From the NCBI GenBank assembly GCA_902168115.1, contig CABHPB010000073.1:1-64000 (forward strand): a DNA stretch of 64,000 nt. Direction: 5' to 3'. Under the pieces are notes generated by a model. The model ran no database searches. It was given only the letters and a program-made list of their open reading frames with translations, and was not told the DNA's origin. The position numbers and the translations under genes are program-made. Numbering within the stretch: position 1 is the first letter of the stretch; each line of letters opens with the position of its first letter. Positions 38,441 to 46,822 of the stretch are shown here, in pieces. This DNA is from an uncultured Methylopila sp. GTDB lineage: Bacteria; Pseudomonadota; Alphaproteobacteria; Rhizobiales; Methylopilaceae.

Positions 38441-39823
38441 TCAGCTCGCCGCTTCCTCCTGCTCGATGAAGCGCTGCAGCCGCGCCTGGTCCCGGCCGGC
38501 GCCGGTCACGAAGTAGAGCACCGTGATCAGAGCGATGAGGCCGATGGCGATCGCAGGCGCGGTGAAGTCGCCGCCCTGGAACAGCCGCACCACGATCAGC
38601 GCCGAGCAGACCGCCGCGCCGAGGATCGGCACGATCACCGGCACCTCGAAAGTGCCTTCCGGCGTCTCCTCGCGGTTCTTCAGCACGACGAGCGCGAGGT
38701 TCACCACCGTGAAGACGGTGAGCAGCAGCAGCACCGTCGAGGAGGCGAGCGCCTTGATGTCGCCGATCAGCGCGAGCACGACCACGATCGCGAAGATCGT
38801 GAAGATCGCGACGTGCGGCGTGCGCCGTGACTCGTTCACCTTGCCGAGCGCCTCGGGCATCAGGCCCTGCTTCGACATGCCGTAGAGCAGCCGCGAGCCC
38901 ATCACCCAGTTGACGAGGGCGGTGTTGGAGACCGCGAAGATCGTGATGACCGACAGGATGACGGTCGGGAACCACGGCCAGGCCTTCTGCACCACCGCGA
39001 CCAGCGCCAGCGCCTTCGGCAGCTCGGAATAATGCATCACCGAGACCGCGGTGACGGCGACCGCCATGTAGATGACCGTCGCGGCCACCATCGCGAGGAT
39101 GATGGCGAGCGGCATGTTGCGCTTGGGCTCCTTCACCTCCTCGGCGACGTTGAGCATGTCCTCGAAGCCGATGAAGGAGAAGAAGGTCAGCACCGCGCCC
39201 TGCATGACGAGGATCGCGATCGTGCCCAGCTCGCCGTTGTGGCTGGCCTCGGGCGGGAACTCGAACAGGTTCTGCGAGCCCCAGAAGGACATGCCCGACA
39301 CGATCACGATCAGCAGGCCGGACGCCTCGATGACCGTGCAGAGCGCGTTGAACCACATGCACTCCTTGATGCCGCGCAGCAGGATGCCGCCGATGAACAT
39401 CAGGAAGCCGATCGCCAGGGCCCAGACCGGGATCGACGTCAGGCCGAAGAGCTTGATGATGCTCTCCGCCACCACGTTGGACTGCGTGGCGATCGAGGTG
39501 AGGCCCGAGCAGACGACCGTGAGGCCGACCACGTAGGACAAGAGCGGGATCATGTAGGCCCGCTGGGTGACGTAGGCCGCGCCGCCGGCCTTGGGGTAGC
39601 GCGAGACGATGTTGGCGTAGCTGAGGCCCGTGAGCATCGCCGCGATCATCGAGACGATGAAGGCCATCCACACCGCCGAGCCGAGCTGGCCGGCCGCCTG
39701 ACCGATTAGGCCGTAGATGCCGGCGCCCAGCATCGAGCCAAGGCCGTAGAGCGTTATCTGCCAGAGCGTTACGGATCGTTCGAGTTTGGGCTCGCCGCCC
39801 GCGCCAGTGTCTGTCGCCGCCAT
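38441..39823 (-). CDS. APC-family amino-acid permease
   Basis: A 460-residue inner-membrane transporter with 12 predicted spans. The first span shows the APC signature LYGLGSMLGAGIYGLIGQAAG with the helix break, followed by GLSYANIVSRYPKAGGAAYVTQRA. GFEDMLNVAEEVKEPKRNMP is typical for the loop after span 6. Substrate cannot be told; relatives transport amino acids or polyamines with protons. It is monocistronic, between the lipid-kinase unit and the OmpA-family gene. Confidence 0.9.
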   Translation of the reverse strand: MAATDTGAGGEPKLERSVTLWQITLYGLGSMLGAGIYGLIGQAAGQLGSAVWMAFIVSMIAAMLTGLSYANIVSRYPKAGGAAYVTQRAYMIPLLSYVVGLTVVCSGLTSIATQSNVVAESIIKLFGLTSIPVWALAIGFLMFIGGILLRGIKECMWFNALCTVIEASGLLIVIVSGMSFWGSQNLFEFPPEASHNGELGTIAILVMQGAVLTFFSFIGFEDMLNVAEEVKEPKRNMPLAIILAMVAATVIYMAVAVTAVSVMHYSELPKALALVAVVQKAWPWFPTVILSVITIFAVSNTALVNWVMGSRLLYGMSKQGLMPEALGKVNESRRTPHVAIFTIFAIVVVLALIGDIKALASSTVLLLLTVFTVVNLALVVLKNREETPEGTFEVPVIVPILGAAVCSALIVVRLFQGGDFTAPAIAIGLIALITVLYFVTGAGRDQARLQRFIEQEEAAS

Positions 39824-39927
39824 CTTTTTTCGCCTCCGCTCACGAGCCCGTCATCATCGGCCTACCTTTGGCGGTTTAGGGCGAGAATGGGGCGTCGCCC
39901 CGCGCAAGTTTTCGTGAACCAAACGTA

Positions 39928-39960
39928 AAGCGGCGCGCGGGGATCGCCCGCGCGCCGCTT
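39928..39960 (-). terminator. Strong GC hairpin between the permease and the OmpA-family gene
   Basis: A perfect 14-bp stem (39928-39941 with 39947-39960) around GATCG. On the minus strand it is followed by TTTACGTTT, so it can terminate the OmpA-family transcript coming from the right before it reaches the permease gene. Confidence 0.75.
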
Positions 39961-39988
39961 GAATTGCTTGCGTCTTCCGCTTCCGGCG

Positions 39989-40039
39989 CCGTCATCGCCG
40001 GGCCTGACCCGGCGATCCGTCAGCCGCGGACACGGCCGA
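39989..40039. repeat. Intergenic repeat, family B (partial copy)
   Basis: CCGTCATCGCCGGGCCTGAC followed by CCGGCGATCCGTC matches the left part of the copy at 20761 nearly base for base, then CAGCCGCGGACACGGCC. It lies just downstream of the OmpA-family stop. Confidence 0.75.
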
Positions 40040-40053
40040 CGTGACGGCCGGGC

Positions 40054-42141
40054 TTACCTGTTCTCGGTCGAGAGCAGCGAGGTGATGTTGCGCATCGTCA
40101 CGCGACGGTTGCGCTCCTCGGCTCCGTCGGTCTGCACCTTGAGGTACTTCTCGCCGTAGCCCTGCGTCGTCAGGTTCTCCGCGGGCACGTCGAAGTATTT
40201 GGTGATGACCTCGGCGACCGACTCCGCGCGGCGGTCGGACAGGGACAGGTTGTCCTCGTCCGAGCCGACGGCGTCGGTGTGGCCCTCGATCATGAAGACC
40301 GTGCGCGGGTTCTTCTTGATCGCCTGCTCCATCGCCTTGCCGACGTTCTCGAGCTTCGAGATCTGGTCGTCGCGGACCTCCCACGAACCGGTGTCGAAGG
40401 TGATCGCGTCGAGGTCGACCGAGCGCACGTACTGGCGCAGCGGCTCGCTCTGCCGGATCTCGTCGAGCGAGTAGGACCGCTCGGGACGGGCCACCGGCTC
40501 GGCGTCGAACGCCTCGTAGATGTCATCCTCCGACGCCCGGTCGGCGTCGACGATGTAGCGCTCGCGCGGGATCGAGATCCGCGGCGGCGCAATGTCGAGG
40601 TCGACGAAGTAGCCGTCCCGTCCACGACCGCCGCGCGGGCTGTTGTCGATCAGGATGTACTCGCGTCCGCCCTGCTCGCGGATGCGGCGGAGCAGCCGGC
40701 CGTCCTCGTCCGTGACGGTGATGACGCGCGATCCGTCCGGCCGGGTGATGACCGTGCGGATCTCGCCGCCGCGGCGCTCCTCACGGATGTTGCGGCTGTC
40801 GATCCCGAAGCGGAACCGCGCGGTCTCGTCGCGGCGGATGATGGTCCGGTTGCCGTCGCGGATGATCGTGCGCCCGCCGGGCTCGGTGATGATGACCCGG
40901 TCGCCGTCGCGACGCTCGCGGCGCTGGTCCTTCAGGTTGTCGAGCCGGATGTTGACGTCGAGCCCGCCGTTACGGTCGCGGTCGCCGCCGTCCTTGCGGT
41001 TCTCGCGGATCCGGTCCTGGAGGCTCTGGTTCTTGTCGCGCAGCCGGTCGATCTTCTCCTGCTGGCGATCGTCGCGACGCTCCTCGCGGGCGTCGTCGCG
41101 GCGATCCTGACGGTCCTGACGGTCGTCGGCCTTGTCGCCGCCCTTCATGCGGTCCTTGAGCGAGTCGCCGTCGCGGCCCGGCTTGTCGGCGTCACGGTTC
41201 GCGCCGCCGCTCGCGCCGTTGTCGAGCGCGCCGCCGCCGCCGCGCGGAGAGGTCGCGTCGTCGCCGCGGCCCTTGCCGCCGTCACGGTCGCGGTCCATGC
41301 GGTCCTTCAGCGAGCCGCCGTCGCGGCCGGGCTTGTCGGCGTCGCGGTTGGCGCCTCCGCTTGCGCCGTTGTCCAGCGCGCCGCCGCCGCCGCGCGGCGA
41401 GGTCGCGTCGTCACGGGCCTTGTCGCCGCGATCCTTGTCGCCGCGATCCTTGCCGGCGCCGTCACGATCCATCTTGTCGCGAAGCGAGCCGCCCTCGCGG
41501 CCGGGCTTCTCGACGTCGCGACCGCCGCCGCTCGCGCCGTTGTCGAGAGCGCCGCCGCCGCTGCGCGGGGGCTGCTGACGCTCGCCGCGATCCGGACGCT
41601 CCTGACGGTCAGGCCGGTCGCGACCGCCGCCGCTCGCGCCATTGTCCAGCGCTCCGCCGCCGCCGCGCGGGCCTTCCTGCCGCTCGCCGCGATCGGGACG
41701 CTCCGCGCGGTCCGGACGCTCCTGACGGTCGGGACGTTCCGCGCGGCCGCCGCCGCTCGCTCCGTTGTCGAGAGCGCCGCCTCCGCCGCGCGGGGCGTCG
41801 GCCGGACGCTCCTGCCGCTGCGGGCGCTCCTGCCGCTCGGGACGCTCCTGCCTCTCAGGACGTTCAGCGCGCTCGGGACGTTCGGCGCGTTCCGGGCGCT
41901 CCGCACGTTCCGGCCGTTCAGCTCTCTCCGGGCGCTCTGCGCGCTCGGGACGCTCGGCCCTCTCCGGGCGCTCGCCGCGCTCACGCTTGCCGCCTCCGCC
42001 GCCGCCTTCGTCGTCGGCGCGCTGGGCGAGAACGATCGGGGCGTCTGCGCTGGGACGCGCGACCTCGGCGAATGTCGGGGCGGCCAGCGCGATGGCCGGC
42101 ACGACGGTTCCTGCAAGAAGGAGTAATTTTGTCTTTCGCAT
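40054..42141 (-). CDS. OmpA-family outer-membrane/peptidoglycan-linking protein with a long charged repeat region
   Basis: A 695-residue envelope protein. The signal peptide covers about residues 1-26 (TKLLLLAGTVVPAIALAAPTFA). Residues 50-125 are tandem ERPERA hexapeptides that drift to ERPERQ. Residues 125-335 contain five copies of an ALDNGASGG module within Arg/Asp/Gly-rich spacers. A charged coiled-coil part and a beta-rich stretch (RVIITEPGGRTIIRDGNRTI) follow. The last 110 residues are an OmpA-like peptidoglycan-binding domain (FDTGSWEVRDDQ, FMIEGHTDAVGSDEDNLSLS, QGYGEKYLKVQT). Start ATG 42141 has AAGG 6 bases upstream. It probably spans from outer membrane to wall; the role of the repeats is unknown. 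Confidence 0.88.
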   Translation of the reverse strand: MRKTKLLLLAGTVVPAIALAAPTFAEVARPSADAPIVLAQRADDEGGGGGGKRERGERPERAERPERAERPERAERPERAERPERAERPERAERPERQERPERQERPQRQERPADAPRGGGGALDNGASGGGRAERPDRQERPDRAERPDRGERQEGPRGGGGALDNGASGGGRDRPDRQERPDRGERQQPPRSGGGALDNGASGGGRDVEKPGREGGSLRDKMDRDGAGKDRGDKDRGDKARDDATSPRGGGGALDNGASGGANRDADKPGRDGGSLKDRMDRDRDGGKGRGDDATSPRGGGGALDNGASGGANRDADKPGRDGDSLKDRMKGGDKADDRQDRQDRRDDAREERRDDRQQEKIDRLRDKNQSLQDRIRENRKDGGDRDRNGGLDVNIRLDNLKDQRRERRDGDRVIITEPGGRTIIRDGNRTIIRRDETARFRFGIDSRNIREERRGGEIRTVITRPDGSRVITVTDEDGRLLRRIREQGGREYILIDNSPRGGRGRDGYFVDLDIAPPRISIPRERYIVDADRASEDDIYEAFDAEPVARPERSYSLDEIRQSEPLRQYVRSVDLDAITFDTGSWEVRDDQISKLENVGKAMEQAIKKNPRTVFMIEGHTDAVGSDEDNLSLSDRRAESVAEVITKYFDVPAENLTTQGYGEKYLKVQTDGAEERNRRVTMRNITSLLSTENR

Positions 42142-42478
42142 GATCAACCTTGTCGCGTTTCAGGCTTTTTCGTGGTCAGGACCACGACCGCCGTTCCAAC
42201 CCCGGTCGCTACCTGGCGACGAATCACGATCCGTCAATGACGTCGTAGCCTTTCTTTCTTGACTGCAGGATGAACGAACGATGCGACGACTTCACGTGCG
42301 TTTAAACATTAGTCGCAGCGCGTCGCATCGGTTCGTAACGACTTGGGAGGTATTTTAAACCGCCAGCCGTCTTCCGCGCGCTCGACGGCGCGCGTGGTCC
42401 CGTCTATGGAGTCTCGCCGGACATCGAAGCCGCTCGAGCCGGTGGGGCATGTAGCGTCGGACGGGGGCAAATCGAGCC
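42142..42478. other. Intergenic region with a long inverted repeat, between divergent OmpA-family and DUF900 genes
   Basis: These 337 bases hold promoters for both divergent genes. A perfect 10-bp inverted repeat, CGATGCGACG (42279-42288) with CGTCGCATCG (42321-42330), extends outward as ACGAA/TTCGT with one unpaired base. The 32-base loop contains TTTAAACATTAG, an AT-rich patch. It could be an operator or an RNA hairpin. The rest shows nothing recognisable. Confidence 0.55.
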
Positions 42479-43810
42479 GTGACCGCATCGCGTTTCGCCA
42501 CGCTGCTCGTCTGCCTCGCGCTGGCCGGCTGCGGCGGCCGTCCCGAAGGCGTCCTGACGCCGACGCCATCCGCCGCCGCCTCGACCAACCGCGTTGACCT
42601 GCTCGCGGTCACGACCCGCAGGCCGACCCAGCAGCCCGGCGTCCTGTTCTCCGGCGAGCGCGACCCGAGCGTGTCGCTCACCGACATCCGCATCTCGATC
42701 CCGCCGGACGGCGCCCGGCAGGTCGGCGACGTGCAGTGGCCGAAGAAGCTGCCGCCGAACCCGGCGACCGACTTCGCCACCATCTCCGCGAACGAGCTGA
42801 CGCTCGACCAGGCGCGGACCTGGTTCCGCTCGCGGGCGAAGGGCCGCCGCCACGTGCTGCTGTTCGTGCACGGCTTCAACAACACCTACGAGGACGCGGT
42901 CTACCGCTTCGCGCAGATCGTCCATGACAGCCGCGCGCAGGCTGTGCCGATCCTGTTCACCTGGCCCTCGCGCGGCAGCGTGCTCGCCTACGCCTATGAC
43001 CGCGAGAGCACCGTCTATTCGCGCGACGCGCTGGAGCAGACGCTGCAGGCGCTGGCGAAGGAGCCGTCGATCGACGACGTCTCCGTGCTCGCCCACTCGA
43101 TGGGCTCGTTCCTGACGCTCGAATCGCTGCGCCAGATGGCGATCCGCGACGGCCGCATCGCCCCAAAGATCCGCAACGTCATCCTCGCAGCGCCCGACGT
43201 CGACGTCGACGTGTTCCGCCGCCAGCTCGGCGAGATGGGCCCGCCCGACAAGCGCCCGCACTTCACCGTCTTCACCTCGACCGACGACCGCGCGCTGCTG
43301 GTGTCGAGCCGCATCGCCGGCAAGGTGCCGCGGCTCGGCGCCGTCGACCCCAAGGCCGAGCCCTACCTCTCGGAGTTCAAGGAGGGGAACATCGACGCCT
43401 TCGACCTCACCGCGATCGACACGCCGGACCAGCTGCGCCACGGCCGCTACGCCAGCGCGACCGTGGTCTCGGCGATCGGGCAGCGGCTCGTCGCCGGGCA
43501 GAAGATCACCGACGACCAGCTGAGCCTTGGCCAGCGCGTCGGCCAGCTCGCGGGCGGCGTCGCCGCCGGCGCGGGGGCCGCGGCCGGCGCGGTGGTGTCC
43601 GCGCCGCTCGCCATCGTCGATCCGCGCACGCGGCGCAGCTACGGCGAGCAGTTCGACCAGATCGGCTCCGGATTAGGAGACGCCGCCGGTTCGCTCGACC
43701 TCGGCGTCCGGCGGCGCGCTGTCGCCCCGCAGGCCTCGCAGGCCCCGGCTCAGGCGGCGACCACGAGCTCCGCCGGCGCGAGCCCGTCGAACTCCGCGCG
43801 GACGCGCTGA
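42479..43810 (+). CDS. DUF900-family alpha/beta-hydrolase lipoprotein
   Basis: A 443-residue protein starting with GTG. The N-terminus (TASRFATLLVCLALAGCGGRP) has a lipobox LAGC, so it is likely lipid-anchored. The hydrolase core shows VLLFVHGFNNTYEDAVYRFA (oxyanion region), ILFTWPSRGSVLAYAYDRES, the nucleophile elbow VSVLAHSMGSFLTLESLRQM (Ser), and VILAAPDVDVDVFRRQL. The segment YDRES-AxxSR plus this elbow is typical for DUF900. The C-terminal 90 residues are Ala/Gln-rich and overlap, tail to tail, 61 bases of the hydratase gene on the other strand. Substrate unknown; an esterase or lipase role is likely. Confidence 0.87.
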   Translation: MTASRFATLLVCLALAGCGGRPEGVLTPTPSAAASTNRVDLLAVTTRRPTQQPGVLFSGERDPSVSLTDIRISIPPDGARQVGDVQWPKKLPPNPATDFATISANELTLDQARTWFRSRAKGRRHVLLFVHGFNNTYEDAVYRFAQIVHDSRAQAVPILFTWPSRGSVLAYAYDRESTVYSRDALEQTLQALAKEPSIDDVSVLAHSMGSFLTLESLRQMAIRDGRIAPKIRNVILAAPDVDVDVFRRQLGEMGPPDKRPHFTVFTSTDDRALLVSSRIAGKVPRLGAVDPKAEPYLSEFKEGNIDAFDLTAIDTPDQLRHGRYASATVVSAIGQRLVAGQKITDDQLSLGQRVGQLAGGVAAGAGAAAGAVVSAPLAIVDPRTRRSYGEQFDQIGSGLGDAAGSLDLGVRRRAVAPQASQAPAQAATTSSAGASPSNSARTR

Positions 43811-44511
43811 CCCGCCTCGACCCGCCGGAACGGCGTGGTCGAGCCGGTCGTGACGATGTCGCCGGCGCGGATCGGGCGGCCTGACGCCGCGAGCATGTCG
43901 GCGAGCGCGACCAGCAGCCTGAGCGGGTCGCCGCCGGTGTTGCCGCCCTCATGGGCGTAGGCCGTCTCGCCGTCGATCAGCATCCGCACCGCCAGCCGGT
44001 CGAGCGGGCCTTGAGGCTTTGCGGACGTCCCCTCCCCGAGCACCAGCAGGCCGTGACTCTGGCGGTCGGCGACCTTCCAGAGCTGCGGCGTCGCCTGCCA
44101 GTCGGCGAAGGCTGTGTCGAGAACCTCGATCGCCGCGTGCCAGGTCGCGATTGCGGCGACCACCTGGTCGGCGTCGAACGGGCCGCCCGAGAGCTCGCGC
44201 CCGAAGGTCACCGCGATCTCGGCCTCGACGGCCCAGAGCCGGAGCGCGGTCGCCGGGACCGTCGCGGGGGTGGAAAAGATGGTGGAGGCGGTGATCTCGC
44301 CGCGGATGATGTCGGCGACGGGCGTCGGCGCGCCGATCTTCCAGCCGACGACCGGGCCGATCGCCGCGACGCCGGCCTGGTGCATGGCCCACGCCTCGGC
44401 GGCGTCGGCCGGCGCGACGTCAGCCGGGGGCGTCTCGATCGCAGCGCCGGGCGTGCGCGCCGCGGCGAGCAGCCGGGCGACGACGCCGACCTTGTCCGTT
44501 GTGTCGTTCAC
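43750..44511 (-). CDS. 2-keto-4-pentenoate hydratase/fumarylacetoacetase-family protein
   Basis: A 253-residue protein of the MhpD-type hydratase family. Landmarks are AEAWAMHQAGVAAIGPVVGW followed by KIGAPTPVADIIRGEI, the metal-ligand region LWAVEAEIAVTFGRELSGGP, AAIEVLDTAFADWQATPQLW, and VALADMLAASGRPIRAGDIV with TTGSTTPF. It may act on 2-oxo-dienoates from aromatic breakdown, but no other pathway genes are present. The GTG start at 44511 is chosen for the strong AAGGAG upstream and the family N-terminus. The last 61 bases overlap the DUF900 gene on the opposite strand. Confidence 0.88.
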   Translation of the reverse strand: MNDTTDKVGVVARLLAAARTPGAAIETPPADVAPADAAEAWAMHQAGVAAIGPVVGWKIGAPTPVADIIRGEITASTIFSTPATVPATALRLWAVEAEIAVTFGRELSGGPFDADQVVAAIATWHAAIEVLDTAFADWQATPQLWKVADRQSHGLLVLGEGTSAKPQGPLDRLAVRMLIDGETAYAHEGGNTGGDPLRLLVALADMLAASGRPIRAGDIVTTGSTTPFRRVEAGQRVRAEFDGLAPAELVVAA

Positions 44512-44725
44512 GGGCGCTCCTTTTGGGCGATGACGCGGGCGGCGATCGAATCGAGCGCCGCCGTCGCAGTCATTCATGGTGTCTTCGCGCTGCCGCCGAC
44601 ATCGGGCGCCCTGACGCACGGTCAAGCCAGCGCCGACCGCTACCTTCGCAAGGGCCGGATGACACGGCCCGGATGACACGGCCGCCCTTCCCGTCGTATG
44701 GCTTCGCCCGAAGCCTCACGAGCTC

Positions 44726-44801
44726 GGGCCTGTAGCTCAATGGTTAGAGCCGACCGCTCATAACGGTCTGGTTGCAGGTTCAAGTCCTGCCGGGCCCACC
44801 A
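44726..44801 (+). tRNA. tRNA-Ile2 (CAT anticodon)
   Basis: A 76-base cloverleaf with encoded CCA: acceptor GGGCCTG/CGGGCCC, D arm GCTC/GAGC, anticodon stem GACCG/CGGTC with loop CTCATAA (anticodon CAT), T arm GCAGG/CCTGC. The C4-G69 and C5-G68 pairs fit the TilS-modified isoleucine tRNA that reads AUA, rather than initiator or elongator methionine tRNA. Elongator tRNA-Met is the main alternative. Confidence 0.85.
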
Positions 44802-44900
44802 GTCCTTCCAGCGCTTTTCACCTTCCCCCGCTCGCCCGCCGGAACCAACGGCAGCGTCGATCCCTTGCCTGTCATGGACCGCGCAAGGGAGGCCGGACTC

Positions 44901-45272
44901 ATGCTGAACAGGAAAACCACGACCGTGCCGTCGCTCGCCGCGATCGCGCTGCTGGCGAGCGTCGGGCTCGCGCTCGCCGGCGGCGGCGGTGGGGGTGGGG
45001 GCGGCGGAGGCGGAAACGGAGGAGGAGGCGGCGACGGCGGCGGCTCGGGCGGCGGAAGCGGCGGCGCGTCGAGCGGAGGAGCCGGCGGCGGCTCAGGCGG
45101 CGACGGCGGCGGCTCGGGCGGAGCCGGTTCGGGCGGCGCGAGTTCGGGCGCCGGGGCTGGTTCGGGCGGCGGCGGCGCAGGCCGGGCCAGCGGATCGACC
45201 AGCGGATCGTCCGGCGACGGCAATCCGACCTGCCCCGACGGACGCACGCCCTCCGCGACCCGCGACTGCTGA
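44901..45272 (+). CDS. Glycine-rich secreted protein
   Basis: A 123-residue protein. Signal peptide residues 1-26 (TVPSLAAIALLASVGLALA, cleavage before the Gly run). The mature part is nearly all Gly/Ser/Ala (long runs GGGGGNGGGGG, GGSGGGSGGASSGG), with a short end DGNPTCPDGRTPSATRDC holding two cysteines that could pair. ATG 44901 has AAGGGAGG about 9 bases upstream. It resembles structural Gly-rich surface or matrix proteins but belongs to no family I can name. It starts 100 bases after tRNA-Ile2 and ends before the AT-rich islet. Confidence 0.7.
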   Translation: MLNRKTTTVPSLAAIALLASVGLALAGGGGGGGGGGGGNGGGGGDGGGSGGGSGGASSGGAGGGSGGDGGGSGGAGSGGASSGAGAGSGGGGAGRASGSTSGSSGDGNPTCPDGRTPSATRDC

Positions 45273-45463
45273 CGCCGTCTTTATGACGAAAAGCTCTTGA
45301 TTTGGCCCTGTAGCTATTGCCCCCGGCAGCCGCGCCAAGAGCGCGGCAGTCTTGGGGACGCTACACTACTGGGCGGCGTCACATACTAGCCTCTATTGGA
45401 CCAATATAAAAGCGCCACCTCAGTTTCGATCACGATCTAGGCACTTAACGCCAATTAATCATA

Positions 45464-46609
45464 CTAGGCTTTACTTCTTAGAGCGTCCAATAATGACGGT
45501 AGCGAGGGATCGTTGTCGGGCGCCTCTCCAGCACCTGGCCTAAACAAAGCCTGAAGAGCAATATGCCTTTCATCTTTAGACACGCCGGGCGGAGTTTCCG
45601 CCAAAAGCCCCAAATATGTCTGGGCAACAGCTCCCCTGTGCACAGCGTCTGCATAACTCGCATAGCTATGCACAAATATCCGACTAATATGTCGAAGAAC
45701 CCAAATTGCAGCAAGTACGGGTATGATTAACTCTAGCGTGATTATGTATCGCTGATTGTCGCCCATCTTAGTAAGATCACCTACAACATAACCTGCCACA
45801 CGGAGAAAATAATAAACTGCAGTCCCAAGCAAAATAATAAATAAAACACCCGATATCCATAATGATTTGAGACTATTTTTCGCCTTCTGATCCCATAAAT
45901 TAACAATTGACTGAGTATTTATCTTGGTCTCGTATGCCGCGACGAAATTATCAATATTCTTTTCTGCTCCAGAACGAGCCTCATCGATCTGCGATCCAAT
46001 TTCATCAATTCTTATTTTCAGTATTTCGGCTTCAGTATTTCGTAGCCGTACTACGCTCATCGTCCCAAGAAGTAGAAAACTTGATAACCCGTTAGGATTT
46101 GTAATTTTGGATGCCGGTTCGTATATATTACAAATATGCTCCAGCGCGCTAAACGGTATCTCGATGTTTCTGAGATCTTGATCAAATTGCATATAAGAAA
46201 CCAAACGCATTGCAACTATCGAATAAATCTTTTTGCTGAATTCTTCGGGATATATCTCTGCCTTCACCTGCGACAGGGCATCGTTTGGATTTTCGCCGAT
46301 TAGCGGTAGCTTGCAAACTGCAGCTTCTGATTGGCTTATAATGGAGAATTTTGCGATCGGGCCTGGCTCGCCGAGCTTCTTGCGAATGATGTACGAAATG
46401 TTTCCTACGTCCTTTAGCATTTCTGCAATGATGGCCCAATATTCTGCTTGTTTGTTTACAAGAACTTGCGCCTCCGCTTCTTGATCGGGCATTTTAAAAG
46501 CAAAAATGTAAGGCGGAACAGTATCTTGCGATACTTCTCCTACCATTACCCAATTCATTACTTCAATCATCATTATATCAGGACTGTAGTGAGAAAAACC
46601 TCTTTCCAT
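45464..46609 (-). CDS. AT-rich hypothetical membrane protein (possibly DUF6161)
   Basis: A 381-residue protein. Residues 1-200 are soluble and mixed alpha/beta. Residues 190-245 are a coiled coil (LRNTEAEILKIRIDEIGSQI, then DEARSGAEKNIDNFV). Two spans follow (SLWISGVLFIILLGTAVYYFL and LELIIPVLAAIWVLRHIS). The C-terminus (TYLGLLAETPPGVSKDERHI, then ALQALFRPGAGEAPDNDP) resembles the ending of a family I remember as DUF6161, with low certainty. Codon use and GC are far below all neighbours, marking recent transfer. The gene stands alone, downstream of tRNA-Ile2. Function unknown; a defence role is possible but unsupported. Confidence 0.75.
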   Translation of the reverse strand: MERGFSHYSPDIMMIEVMNWVMVGEVSQDTVPPYIFAFKMPDQEAEAQVLVNKQAEYWAIIAEMLKDVGNISYIIRKKLGEPGPIAKFSIISQSEAAVCKLPLIGENPNDALSQVKAEIYPEEFSKKIYSIVAMRLVSYMQFDQDLRNIEIPFSALEHICNIYEPASKITNPNGLSSFLLLGTMSVVRLRNTEAEILKIRIDEIGSQIDEARSGAEKNIDNFVAAYETKINTQSIVNLWDQKAKNSLKSLWISGVLFIILLGTAVYYFLRVAGYVVGDLTKMGDNQRYIITLELIIPVLAAIWVLRHISRIFVHSYASYADAVHRGAVAQTYLGLLAETPPGVSKDERHIALQALFRPGAGEAPDNDPSLPSLLDALRSKA

Positions 46610-46822
46610 AGTTCTTCCTCCGATCGTCTTGCTCGGAAGGATATAACCTGTTCAGCGTTTGCTAGAGAAGTCGCTTTCTAGAACCAACTGGTTAGTCGTC
46701 CTGCTTTTGGTTCTCCTGCGAATTGCTCCTTAACCGCCATGCGCCGACGAGCTCAATCGAAGAGAGACCGGCGGGGAGCTTAGAACCAGTCAGACGCGTG
46801 GACCGAGCCTGCCCCCAGTGTT

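Noticed and set aside
41100-41990. Regularly spaced repeats that could suggest a CRISPR array
   Set aside because: The repeats are in frame within the OmpA-family gene, encode Gly/Arg-rich modules, vary in spacing and have no unique spacers or cas genes nearby.
44772-44900. Glycine-rich protein starting inside the tRNA gene
   Set aside because: It would overlap the tRNA 3' half; the ATG at 44901 has a good ribosome binding site and gives a clean signal peptide.
45300-45320. Partial copy of the tRNA 5' end (CCTGTAGCT) as an attachment site of an integrated element
   Set aside because: Only 9 bases match, att sites usually copy the 3' part of the tRNA, and no integrase or second copy at the other end of the islet was found.
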